Assembly (NCBI GenBank): GCA_016874235.1
Contig: VGUJ01000005.1
Span: 1 to 64,000 of the forward strand
Length of the DNA: 64,000 nucleotides
Reading direction: 5' to 3'
Source of the DNA: Gammaproteobacteria bacterium
GTDB lineage: Bacteria > Pseudomonadota > Gammaproteobacteria > Steroidobacterales > Steroidobacteraceae
How positions within the stretch are numbered: the stretch's first letter is position 1; each line of letters starts with the position of its first letter. This document shows positions 55,984 to 64,000 of this stretch, piece after piece. Position numbers and translations under genes: made by a program. The notes beneath the pieces are model-generated. The model was not told where the DNA came from and made no database searches. It saw nothing but the letters and a program-made list of their open reading frames with translations.

Positions 55984-57270
55984 TCACATGAGATCGAGCA
56001 TGCGTGGGAGGGTCAGGACGAGAGAGGGAAAGAAAGTAATCAGGAAAATCACGAGGACTTCGACCGCCAAAAACGGTATGAGAGCTCGCACGATATTTTC
56101 GACTTTCTCTTTGGCTACAGATGCTGTCACGAACAGCAAAAGACCCATCGGCGGTGTGGCAAGTCCAATCGTCAGATTCACGCACATGATGAGCGCGAAA
56201 TGCACGGGATCAACACCCAAACCGATGAATACCGGAGAGAGAACGGGGCCCAAAATCAGAATGGCCGGTCCCGCATCGAGAAACATACCGACGACAAACA
56301 GCAGAAGGTTGAACAGAAACATCAGCAGATACACATCATCGGTGATCAGTAGCATGGCGTCGGCGATGCCCTTCGCAAGCCCGGAGACCGTGACAAGCCA
56401 ACCCAGCGTCACCGCCGCACCGACGAGCAGCAAAATCACTCCCGATTGCAAGGCGGTCGCTTTGAATATTGAGGCGAGCTCCGCCTTTCCGACGTTCCGC
56501 GTGACGACAATGGTGACGAACAGCGCGTAAGCCACGGCGACACTCGCGGCCTCCGTAGCCGTAAACACGCCGCTCAACATCCCGCTGAGCAAAATAACGG
56601 GCAATAACATCGCGAGCCACGCGCCCTTGAAGGCCGTACCCCGCTCGCTCCAACTGGCTCTCGGACGCGCGAGCGGAAGGTTGTACCGCTTGGCGAGCAA
56701 TCGAATAGTGCCCATCAACGCGAGCCCGATGATTATTCCAGGGACGACTCCCGCTGCAAAGAGCGCGCCGACAGACACGTTCATCACGAACCCGTACAAA
56801 ACCATGATGCCTGAGGGCGGAATAATGGGGCCAACCACAGCCGCCGCCGCGGTGACCGCTGCAGCGAAGGGGCGCGGATATCCTTCGCGCTCCATCGCCG
56901 GGATCATCATCTTGCCGATCGCCGACGCGTCCGCCACGGCGGAACCGGAGATCCCTGCGAAAATCATTGAAGACAGGACGTTCACCTGGGCCAGGCCGCC
57001 TCGCACATGGCCGACGAGGGACTGCGCAAAACGCACGATCGACGCGGTGATTCCACCCGCGTTCATGATCTCGCCAGCAAGAATGAAAAACGGTACGGCG
57101 AGCAGCGGAAAACTATCGATTCCGTTATAGAATCGGGCGAGTAATGCCGGAAAATACTGGGTCTCGCCGTCAAGCAGAAGACTCAAGCCCGGGCCAAGCA
57201 GCAACGCAAAGACCACCGGCGTACCAAAGGCCATCAGCAGGACGAGGAACCAGAAGAAGGCAGCGGACAT
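55984..57270 (-). CDS. TRAP transporter large permease (DctM family)
   Basis: Twelve-segment membrane component that moves the substrate with sodium. 428 residues with the standard features FPLLAVPFFILAGEIMNAGG, SGSAVADASAIGKMMIPAMEREGYPRPFAAAVTAAA and PPSGIMVLYGFVMNVSVG. It starts 3 bases after the dctQ stop. Confidence 0.94.
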   Translation of the reverse strand: MSAAFFWFLVLLMAFGTPVVFALLLGPGLSLLLDGETQYFPALLARFYNGIDSFPLLAVPFFILAGEIMNAGGITASIVRFAQSLVGHVRGGLAQVNVLSSMIFAGISGSAVADASAIGKMMIPAMEREGYPRPFAAAVTAAAAVVGPIIPPSGIMVLYGFVMNVSVGALFAAGVVPGIIIGLALMGTIRLLAKRYNLPLARPRASWSERGTAFKGAWLAMLLPVILLSGMLSGVFTATEAASVAVAYALFVTIVVTRNVGKAELASIFKATALQSGVILLLVGAAVTLGWLVTVSGLAKGIADAMLLITDDVYLLMFLFNLLLFVVGMFLDAGPAILILGPVLSPVFIGLGVDPVHFALIMCVNLTIGLATPPMGLLLFVTASVAKEKVENIVRALIPFLAVEVLVIFLITFFPSLVLTLPRMLDLM

Positions 57271-57273
57271 CGC

Positions 57274-57837
57274 TCAGCTCTCCCCGTCTTTCTGCATCAG
57301 GGGCAGAACACCCACCAACACATCTTCTGTTTGTTCGGTCATCCAGGCTCGCGCCAAACGTAATGTCGCCTCCATCGCAACAAGCAATAAGGCACTTAGC
57401 GCGATTGGGACAATCACGTACACATCGGACATCGGGATTCCGAGTCCGGTCGACATGATCGTTGATCCTCGCGAGACGAAGTCGACGCTCTCAAGCAGGA
57501 ACATCAGACAAATCCAGCCAACGAGAAGATTCACGATAACGCCGGTGAGTTGCAGCACCTTCGGAGGCAGCCCTTCGATGAAGGCCGTGATGGCGACATG
57601 CCCGGCAGCGCGGTAGCCCATCGGCGCAGCGAGCAAGGCCGACCACACAAGCGCCATGCGTGCCGCCTCCTCCGCCCAATCAAGCGTATGGTTGAAAATG
57701 GCTCGCGAGAGAATTTGAGCAAGCGCAACAAGCAACATGAGCGCAAGCAGGATCGCGGAAAAAGAAAGCCCCCATCTTGCGATGGGGGCGTTCAGTTTTG
57801 CGAGACCTCGCAGCGCGAGGTCGATGATCTTCAACAC
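57274..57837 (-). CDS. TRAP transporter small permease (DctQ family)
   Basis: Four-segment membrane subunit that pairs with DctM, 187 residues. Helices are visible at about 20-40, 55-75, 90-115 and 135-160, with the conserved LDWAEEAARMALVWSALLAAPMGYR stretch. The start is GTG at 57837, with TGAGG only a few bases upstream; a TTG one codon later is possible. It follows the TonB-dependent receptor by 12 bases, which couples outer and inner membrane uptake in one transcript. Confidence 0.9.
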   Translation of the reverse strand: MLKIIDLALRGLAKLNAPIARWGLSFSAILLALMLLVALAQILSRAIFNHTLDWAEEAARMALVWSALLAAPMGYRAAGHVAITAFIEGLPPKVLQLTGVIVNLLVGWICLMFLLESVDFVSRGSTIMSTGLGIPMSDVYVIVPIALSALLLVAMEATLRLARAWMTEQTEDVLVGVLPLMQKDGES

Positions 57838-57849
57838 GACCTCAGGATC

Positions 57850-60150
57850 TTATTTGGTCCCGAAGTTGTAGCGCGCCTGAAGACCAAAGTAACGATCGGC
57901 ATCGCGCGGAATCTGCAAACGCACCGCGCCACCCGGGCCGCCACTCGTCTTGAGCACGGTGTAAGCCTCATCCGTCATGTTGCGACCGATCAGAGCGATC
58001 CGGAAGCGATCGTCAGCATCGGTGAGTGCGATCGAGACGTCGACGGTACTGTACGACGGAATCTTCAGCGCAGTGGGCTCGTTGAGATCCGAGAAGCTAT
58101 CGTCTTGATACGCCCAAACCACATTCGGGGTGAGCGTGAACGTGCCCATCGGGATGTTGAGCTCACCCACGAGCGAGGCCTTCCACTCCGGAGCAAGCGG
58201 CAGCTTGGTTCCCGAACGAACCGAAGGGGTCGAACCGGGCGGCGTGAAGAAATTGTCGACCTTCGCGTCGTTGTAAGCGATGCCGGCGCCGAGCGTCAGC
58301 ATGCTGTTCGGACGCGCTTGGATGTCCACTTCCCAACCGCTCGAGGAGACTTCACCGGCATTCGTCAGCGTCGTGATGAGCGTGCCGTTCAAGAACGTGA
58401 AGTTGTTGGCTTGGAAGTCATCGTACTTCGCGTCGTAGATCGCGGCGTTGACGAGTACGCGTCCATCGAACAGCGTGCTCTTGATGCCTGCTTCATAGGA
58501 GTTGGCGGTTTCGGCTTCGATGAGCGGCGTGTTGTTCACCGTCATGTTGAAGAACACGTTGTATGCCGGGCCCTTGTATCCACGCGCGTAAGACGCGTAC
58601 ACCATGACATCGTCGGAGACGTCGTATTGCAATCCCGCGCGACCCGACGCGTTATCCGAGGAGTTTCTGCCTGTGAAATCCGAACGGTCTGTACGGATAC
58701 CAGGCTGCCCGGAGAACGTCGTAGGCGTGCGATTGTGGAAATAGCTGAGTGCGTCCGAGGTCCATCGGACACCACCAATCAGACGCAGGCGATCGGAGGC
58801 GTTGAATGTCCCGTCAGCGAAAACAGCCAGATTTTTGAAATCCGCTCCGAATTTTGCGTTGGAGAACGTGCTCACGTAAGTCGAGGAGCCCGAGCGGCAG
58901 GGACGCTGGCCGGTGGAATCGACAGCGAGCGTACTCGCGGTGCAATTGAAGATATTGCGCTGGAAGAAACGCTCGGAGTCCGTCTTCGAGAAATACATGC
59001 CGAGGACATAGTCGACGGTCTCGCCGCCCTTCGAGGCGTAACGCATTTCTTGAGAGAAGGTTTTGGTCGTCTGCGGACCGTAGTCGTGCAGCTGCGCGAA
59101 GCCGTTGCCGACATAAGGTGCTGGTGTGTCGATCCAGTCGCCTTCGCGGAACTCGGTGGCATCCCAGGTTCGATAGGCCGTGATCGTCGTGATCGTGCCC
59201 GACCCGACATCGATGTCGCCGGAGAGCGACATGCCCCAAGCCTCTTCGGTCGAACGCATTTGCAGATCTTGCTTGACCTGGCGAGTCTCGTCGCCGGCAA
59301 ACGTCACACCGCTATACAAGGTGCCATACGCGAGCGCGGTACCGCCGGTCGGAGCGGTGCCAATGACCTCGACGCAGCAGTTGTCATCGGAGCTGCGGAA
59401 GTCACCCGAGAAAACCCAGTTGCTGTTATCGCCATCGAACTCCCAAACGGTGCGAACGCCTTGGCGCTTGTAACCGTTGAGGTCGCCGCGAGCGGCTGTC
59501 GAGGTGACGTTGTCGATGTAGCCATCGAACTCGCTACGCATGATCACAGTACGCGAACGAATGGAGTCGCTGATGGGCGAGTCGTACGCGGCTTTGATCC
59601 GCATTTCATTGCCCTCGAACCAACTGACGTCGAGGTACCCGCCCATCGTTTTTCCGGGACGCTTGGTGACGATGTTCACGACACCGGCCGAAGCATTCTT
59701 ACCGAACAGCGTGCCCTGAGGGCCACGCAGCACTTCGATGCGCTCGAGGTCGTAGAGATCACCGAAGGCCTCGCCGGCCGATGAGAGCACGACGCCATCG
59801 AGGACAGTTGCGACGCTGGGCTGCGCGGCGATCGCGAAGTTGATGGTGCCGACACCACGCAGGAACAACGACTGGTTCAGCGAGGTGTTGGTCTTTCGGA
59901 TATTCAAGGAAGGGACAAGTGTGCGCAGGGCTTCGATGTTGAAGCTGCCCGATGCCTCGGCGAGATCGCCGGTCACGACCGAGACGGCGATGGGTACGTC
60001 TTGAAGTCGCTGTTCGCGCTTCTGCGCGGTGACGACGATTTCATCGAGACGGCCTTCGTCTTGAGCCAGTGACGCCAACGGAAAAACAGCGGCACACGTG
60101 GCGACCGCCACGGCTCTCGCGACGATCTTCTTGCTATTCAGCTTCGGCAT
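57850..60150 (-). CDS. TonB-dependent outer membrane receptor
   Basis: Outer membrane uptake channel of 766 residues. After a signal peptide ending near residue 29 comes the TonB box and plug start DEIVVTAQKREQRLQDVPIAV, the plug motif LERIEVLRGPQGTLFGKNASAG, and a beta barrel ending in Phe/Tyr-rich ...RYFGLQARYNFGTK. No N-terminal STN signalling domain is present. GAAGGGG precedes the ATG. A palindrome lies upstream at 60230-60256. Substrate class is inferred only from neighbours: a GH31 glycosidase and an isomerase. Confidence 0.94.
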   Translation of the reverse strand: MPKLNSKKIVARAVAVATCAAVFPLASLAQDEGRLDEIVVTAQKREQRLQDVPIAVSVVTGDLAEASGSFNIEALRTLVPSLNIRKTNTSLNQSLFLRGVGTINFAIAAQPSVATVLDGVVLSSAGEAFGDLYDLERIEVLRGPQGTLFGKNASAGVVNIVTKRPGKTMGGYLDVSWFEGNEMRIKAAYDSPISDSIRSRTVIMRSEFDGYIDNVTSTAARGDLNGYKRQGVRTVWEFDGDNSNWVFSGDFRSSDDNCCVEVIGTAPTGGTALAYGTLYSGVTFAGDETRQVKQDLQMRSTEEAWGMSLSGDIDVGSGTITTITAYRTWDATEFREGDWIDTPAPYVGNGFAQLHDYGPQTTKTFSQEMRYASKGGETVDYVLGMYFSKTDSERFFQRNIFNCTASTLAVDSTGQRPCRSGSSTYVSTFSNAKFGADFKNLAVFADGTFNASDRLRLIGGVRWTSDALSYFHNRTPTTFSGQPGIRTDRSDFTGRNSSDNASGRAGLQYDVSDDVMVYASYARGYKGPAYNVFFNMTVNNTPLIEAETANSYEAGIKSTLFDGRVLVNAAIYDAKYDDFQANNFTFLNGTLITTLTNAGEVSSSGWEVDIQARPNSMLTLGAGIAYNDAKVDNFFTPPGSTPSVRSGTKLPLAPEWKASLVGELNIPMGTFTLTPNVVWAYQDDSFSDLNEPTALKIPSYSTVDVSIALTDADDRFRIALIGRNMTDEAYTVLKTSGGPGGAVRLQIPRDADRYFGLQARYNFGTK

Positions 60151-60229
60151 GAGTTGTCCCCTTCAATGTTGCTTTCGCGCCACAGCTGTCCCGGCGCGTG
60201 ATGTCTTTCTGACGCTAACAAAGATTTTT

Positions 60230-60256
60230 ATGTCATACAACCCTTATATAAGACAT
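60230..60256. promoter_or_regulatory. 27-base inverted repeat, possible operator for the receptor gene
   Basis: The end half-sites ATGTC and GACAT are perfectly symmetrical, and inner TA steps match at several positions (ATGTCATACA and TATATAAGACAT arms). It lies 80-106 bases upstream of the receptor start and just after the GH31 stop. Its TGTCATACA half resembles operators of FadR-type GntR regulators as I recall them. No regulator gene is in view. Confidence 0.45.
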
Positions 60257-60260
60257 CGGA

Positions 60261-62270
60261 CTAGACCCGCCGGAACGCAGCGATGCGCGCGAGCGGCAGT
60301 CGGAGTTCAAGAACCTGGCCGCCGGAGATGGGCTCGCCGGAGTCGAGCCAAGCCCAACGCCCTTGTGGCAAGTAAACCGTGACCCGCCCTTCCGGGTTGA
60401 GGCAGGGCGCGACCAAGATCTCGTCACCAACAAAGAATTGATCCTCAAAGGCCCAGGACGCTTTGTCTTGCGGACAGGCCAGTACCATCGGCCGCTGAAC
60501 GGGCAAACCCGTTGCTGAAGCCTGAGCCACAACGGTTTGGAGATACGGTCGCAACCGCTCGCGCAGATCGAGTGCCTCTCTCGCGAGTGTCTCGGCCTCA
60601 GGCCCGTAACTCCAGGGCTCGCGCGGACCGATGCCATGCAGTCGCAGATGAGCGGAAAACACCGCCGCCTGCAGCCAACGTACGTATAGAACCGGATCGC
60701 GTTGGTCGCCGTAGAAACCGCCCACATCGGTCGCATAAAACGGCGCGCCGGTCAGCCCCCACGACAAACCACTGCGTAAATTTCCGGCGAGTCCGCCCCA
60801 GTCGGCTTGCGGATCTCCGCCCCACTGCGAGGGATAGCGCTGCGAACCCGACCAACCTGCACGGCTGAATAAAAACGCTCCGTTTCGGGAGTACTTCGCA
60901 GCGGCCTCGTACACACAGCGGTTGTAAAGCAGCGCGTAAATGTTGTGGAGCGCGTCGCCGCTCGATCCGTCGCTCGCGATCATGTGTTCTTCGATTTGCT
61001 CACCGAAGTCGGCCTTGATCATGTCGATGCCAAGGTCAAAGAGCGCCTTGTGCTGATCGCGCCACCACGCGTACGCCTCGGGGTGCGTGAAGTCGAGCAG
61101 CCCCGAATCTGGGAGTTGAGTGAGCACAGCTCCGAAAGGCTCGGGATCCCAGGCATATCGATATGCCTCTCCGGTGCGCGTATCGCGAATCAACCAGCCT
61201 TTGTCTGCAAGCGTTTTGAACAGTGGATGACGAACCGAGATCAGCGGGTACTCCCATACGCAGATACGGAAACCCATCTCTCGCAATGCATCGACGGTCG
61301 GTCGTGGGTCGGGATAACGCTTAGGGCACCACTCGAAAGCAAAACGCGTGTCGGTATCCTGCCAAGCGCGACCATCGAAAGTGATGACCTCGCATGGCAT
61401 GCCACGACGACGCACTTCGCGCGCGACCGACAAGATTTCTTCGGAATCTTTGTAGTACGCCTTGGAGAGGATGACCCCGAGACTCCAATCCGGTGGCACG
61501 GGAGCTCGGCCGGTAAGTGAGGTGTATTGCGCAAGCTGATCGGCACCCGTGCTCCCCGAAAAGAGGAATACATCGAGCGCAGAGTCTTCGATATCGAGCA
61601 CGTACGCACGTTGCGACCATGGTCCGAAGCCGACTCCGTGGGTCACCGGCGCCGGCGTATGCACGAACGCGCCCCAACCCTCAGGGCTCCAAGCGAAGGG
61701 CGCGTTTTTATAGCTCCACTCCGCATTAAGCCCGAGCGCATCTCGGTTATAGGAGCGAATCAATTGCCCTCGCTTATCGAGCCGCCCGGACTTTTCGCCA
61801 AGACCGTAGACAGGCGTCGAAGGTCCGAGCTCCAACGACAGCAACCACCGATCGTCGTGGCGCGCGAGCGGCGGCAACCTGAAACGTCGAATGAAGTGAC
61901 CGTCGCTCGGAGAACCTTGAACAAACCGCCCGTCACGGAGAAAAACGAAACTGAACGGCGCATGACCAATCGTGACGACGAGTTGAGACTCATCCGTAGC
62001 GACAGCTTCGAGGCGGCTGTTGGCCGTATCGCCCTCTCCGTGATGACTCAGCACTGCCGAGAGCGGGCGGACGTCGCCACAAAGAATGCCGTACTCGCGA
62101 ACGTCTCCCTGACTGCGCAATCGCATCCCGTGCTCATGAAGCGTGATGCGCAACACGCCCACAGAGGTCGGAACCATCAGCACATTGTCTGAGAGTGTCG
62201 GTATTCCCTCGATGCGGGCAGACGCCATTCGGCCCCAGTGAGGCGCGACGGGATCAAAAACCGTTTGCAT
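60261..62270 (-). CDS. Glycoside hydrolase family 31, YicI-like alpha-glycosidase
   Basis: Retaining alpha-glycosidase, 669 residues, no signal peptide. The catalytic nucleophile is Asp421 in MIKADFGEQ and the acid/base is Asp486 in SQWGGDPQADW, a spacing like that of E. coli alpha-xylosidase YicI (Asp416/Asp482). Other family matches are ICVWEYPLISVRHPLFK and the C-terminal LPQGRWAWLDSG. The Gln-Gln-Arg-Trp-Tyr set of sulfoquinovosidases is not apparent by eye, and the KxDFGE form favours an alpha-xylosidase or alpha-glucosidase. The ATG at 62270 follows AGAGG by about 6 bases. Probably acts in the cytoplasm after transport. Confidence 0.88.
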   Translation of the reverse strand: MQTVFDPVAPHWGRMASARIEGIPTLSDNVLMVPTSVGVLRITLHEHGMRLRSQGDVREYGILCGDVRPLSAVLSHHGEGDTANSRLEAVATDESQLVVTIGHAPFSFVFLRDGRFVQGSPSDGHFIRRFRLPPLARHDDRWLLSLELGPSTPVYGLGEKSGRLDKRGQLIRSYNRDALGLNAEWSYKNAPFAWSPEGWGAFVHTPAPVTHGVGFGPWSQRAYVLDIEDSALDVFLFSGSTGADQLAQYTSLTGRAPVPPDWSLGVILSKAYYKDSEEILSVAREVRRRGMPCEVITFDGRAWQDTDTRFAFEWCPKRYPDPRPTVDALREMGFRICVWEYPLISVRHPLFKTLADKGWLIRDTRTGEAYRYAWDPEPFGAVLTQLPDSGLLDFTHPEAYAWWRDQHKALFDLGIDMIKADFGEQIEEHMIASDGSSGDALHNIYALLYNRCVYEAAAKYSRNGAFLFSRAGWSGSQRYPSQWGGDPQADWGGLAGNLRSGLSWGLTGAPFYATDVGGFYGDQRDPVLYVRWLQAAVFSAHLRLHGIGPREPWSYGPEAETLAREALDLRERLRPYLQTVVAQASATGLPVQRPMVLACPQDKASWAFEDQFFVGDEILVAPCLNPEGRVTVYLPQGRWAWLDSGEPISGGQVLELRLPLARIAAFRRV

Positions 62271-62294
62271 GGACACCTCTCGAAAACGAAGCGC

Positions 62295-63707
62295 TTAGGC
62301 CAGCTCCAGCACAGGGATACCCCAGCGGAGCGCCAAAGCGCGCAAGGCGTCTCGATGATCACCGTACGCCAAGGCAAAGTGATGCTCGAGCGCTTCGTCG
62401 AGAATCCGCGTACTGACCTCTTCCGCAGGCTTGTCGAAACGTACCGTGCCCGAACAGCCGGTAAAAGCCATCGGAGCCCGGATGACTTCAGCTCCCGCCA
62501 GTACGAGCTTCAATGAATTACGCGAGCGCGAGAGGCGTGCAAGGGTGATTCGGCCTGGCTTGATCGGAAACTGATGCAACAATGGCATGCGCCGATTGGT
62601 GTGGATCGTCGCTTCGGGTTTGACTTCTGGATCGCACATTGAGATCGGCGCAAGCCCGCAGTGCCACAATACGGCCGTATTGTCCGCTGCAGTGATATCG
62701 ACGAGGTCGGCCATCCACGCCGGCTCGCCGGCGAGCTCCTGCAAAATGAGTTGCGTCACCGATCCATTGACGTCGGCCTCACAGGCCGAGGGAACCTTCT
62801 TTTGGTTCATCATGGCCATCGGTCCACACGCGGCACAACCATACTCGGTGAACATCTCGGGCCAACACCGCACCGCAAGACCGCGCGCGCCCGTATCTCG
62901 CTGCACATCTTCGAGCGCACAGAAGACACGGAATGATCGGTCGAGTTGCTCGGCGTCGACTTCCCCCAGCCCCGCGACCTGCGCCTCGGCTCGATCTTTA
63001 GCCGCTGCCACACGATTGGCATCGGTCGATCGAGCGCGATCGAAGAGGTTGCCGAGCGTGACATGATCGACCTTGATGTTGGCGAGACGAGCCAGAAGAT
63101 CGGGATCGAACTCGCAGGTGTCGAACCCGTCGGGATGCTTCCCGACTACCGTAATGCGCGAATCAGCGAGCGCACCCAATACTCGATCCGCGGCACGCTC
63201 GGCGTCTGCTCGAACGCGAGTCGCAAGATTTGCCGCGCTAGCTGTGGTCTTGGGTAATGCATGCGATCGCGACAAGGCACGCAGACTCTCTGCGAGGCCG
63301 GGCGCCGACGGATCGGCATACAACGACGCGTGAGCTACGCCGGCACGACCTAATGCATGCGCTGCGAGATTGAGCCCGCAGTAAGCATTGAGACGCAAAC
63401 GTCCTCCGATGCGGGGCTCAGGCAGCGCCCAAATGGCAAGCGGTGTCTTGGCTTCTTTGGCAAGCTTGACCGTCATCGTGGCGTCGGTGAACGTCACCTG
63501 CAAAATTAGAAGCAGATCAATCGGCCCCGACGCTGTGATATTGGCGATCGCACGCTCGGCAGCATCACGATCAAACAACAATTCACGAGTTCCGACCGTG
63601 CGGATGCCGGCAGCCTCAAGCGCGGTAAAGGCGCGATTCTTTGTTTCTTCCGCAAAGGGCACATCGAACGTCGGCCGCGCGAGCGCCGCGACACCAAAAG
63701 TCAGCAT
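62295..63707 (-). CDS. L-fucose/L-arabinose isomerase-fold protein
   Basis: About 470 residues of the fucose isomerase-like superfamily, predicted to interconvert an aldose and ketose with a metal. The N-terminal part (LTFGVAALARPTFDVPFAEE) and the central CGPMAMMNQKKVPSACEADVNGSVTQLIL are typical. It is more distant from true AraA or FucI, so the sugar cannot be named. The ATG at 63707 has GGAG about 9 bases upstream, inside the end of the aldolase gene, and follows its stop by 4 bases. It lies 24 bases before the GH31 start. Confidence 0.8.
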   Translation of the reverse strand: MLTFGVAALARPTFDVPFAEETKNRAFTALEAAGIRTVGTRELLFDRDAAERAIANITASGPIDLLLILQVTFTDATMTVKLAKEAKTPLAIWALPEPRIGGRLRLNAYCGLNLAAHALGRAGVAHASLYADPSAPGLAESLRALSRSHALPKTTASAANLATRVRADAERAADRVLGALADSRITVVGKHPDGFDTCEFDPDLLARLANIKVDHVTLGNLFDRARSTDANRVAAAKDRAEAQVAGLGEVDAEQLDRSFRVFCALEDVQRDTGARGLAVRCWPEMFTEYGCAACGPMAMMNQKKVPSACEADVNGSVTQLILQELAGEPAWMADLVDITAADNTAVLWHCGLAPISMCDPEVKPEATIHTNRRMPLLHQFPIKPGRITLARLSRSRNSLKLVLAGAEVIRAPMAFTGCSGTVRFDKPAEEVSTRILDEALEHHFALAYGDHRDALRALALRWGIPVLELA

Positions 63708-63711
63708 GGCT

Positions 63712-64000
63712 TCAATCTCCGAATCCTGGATAGACGTGTCTGAAACTGGCATCGGCCGGCACGATTCGAGCACCACCCTCGCCGTACACCGAGTGGTGGT
63801 TCCACGGTGTGGCCTCTTTATCGGTGAGAACATTGAGCGAGCGCATGTACTCGACGGCCTCGCCCCTCAAGCCGCTTCGAATAGCCTCCCAATCTGGGAA
63901 GTGGGTGAACGCTTTCGACCAAATCGCTCGACCTGCGAGATATCCCGACGCGCCCGCTCGGTAGGCATGCGACAAAATTCGGCGGAATTCGTCCATGCCG
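63712..64000 (-). CDS. Class I aldolase of the LacD/YihT type, 5' end beyond the window
   Basis: Only the last 95 or so residues are present. YRAGASGYLAGRAIWSKAF is the C-terminal barrel motif of tagatose-bisphosphate and sulfofructose-phosphate aldolases; an extension of about 35 residues (PWNHHSVYGEGGARI...) follows. The open frame continues through the window edge, so the ATG at 63996 is internal. It is the most upstream gene visible in the leftward catabolic operon. Confidence 0.75.
   Translation of the reverse strand, partial: GMDEFRRILSHAYRAGASGYLAGRAIWSKAFTHFPDWEAIRSGLRGEAVEYMRSLNVLTDKEATPWNHHSVYGEGGARIVPADASFRHVYPGFGD

Noticed and set aside
57550-59784. A 744-codon open frame on the plus strand opposite the receptor gene
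   Set aside because: It lies antisense to a receptor with full family motifs. Its protein is Arg- and Val-rich with no recognisable domain, as expected from an antisense frame in GC-rich DNA.
60261-64000. Sulfoquinovose degradation cluster
   Set aside because: The GH31 fits the YicI pattern and I cannot see the sulfonate-binding set of sulfoquinovosidases; the aldolase is only partly present. Kept only as one hypothesis.

Overview
The window is a chromosomal segment of a gammaproteobacterium. It has the tyrosyl-tRNA synthetase to rRNA operon junction seen in pseudomonads, a tsaD/rpsU-yqeY-dnaG-rpoD locus, a two-gene B12-dependent ribonucleotide reductase, a chorismate mutase-fused TyrA, and an ATP-grasp glutathione synthetase. 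A family cannot be fixed from the 67 bases of 16S present. Heavy use of TonB-dependent and TRAP uptake suggests a free-living aerobic heterotroph, possibly a Steroidobacter/Nevskia/Xanthomonas-type lineage, at low confidence. No tRNA, IS element, prophage or CRISPR array was seen.

Layout. 1-400: 5' end of 16S rRNA and its two-promoter leader, reading left. 400-10058: tyrS, an M23 peptidase, the convergent ppk/ppx pair, erpA, a bactofilin, a coiled-coil membrane protein, rppH and tyrA. 10178-13718: pdxH, an IMPase-family phosphatase, a cobalamin adenosyltransferase and an MFS carrier. 13776-21794: one tightly packed operon, bioA-rsmE-gshB-yqgE-ruvX-pyrB-pyrK-yggS-proC-yggT. 21961-27300: an HU-like protein, a Spy/CpxP-like protein divergent from a Cpx-like regulator and kinase, then a second kinase/regulator pair. 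27276-38371: hydrolases, FKBP, msrB, htpG with a sigma-32 promoter, ppnN, an L,D-transpeptidase, mltD and nrdJb/nrdJa. 38839-46362: a Do-family protease, an NDUFA9-like protein, cca, MidA, and a pteridine/folate group with tsaD. 46470-54277: the macromolecular synthesis operon, fba, a small alarmone hydrolase, rraA and a nitroreductase. 54475-64000: a leftward catabolic locus with an aldolase (cut by the window end), a sugar isomerase-like protein, a GH31 glycosidase, a TonB-dependent receptor, a complete TRAP transporter and a low-molecular-weight phosphatase homologue.

How the parts fit. Most of the window is housekeeping. The cobalamin adenosyltransferase can supply the AdoCbl used by NrdJ. 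The pteridine reductase sits against folB/folK. The Spy-like chaperone and the regulator share a promoter region that contains a CpxR-like box. The accessory part is the last 10 kb: an uptake-and-cleavage system for an unidentified glycoside, with a receptor for the outer membrane, a TRAP carrier for the inner membrane, a YicI-like glycosidase, an isomerase and an aldolase. It ends in a phosphatase-fold protein whose catalytic cysteine is replaced by aspartate. This locus is the best candidate for something undescribed.
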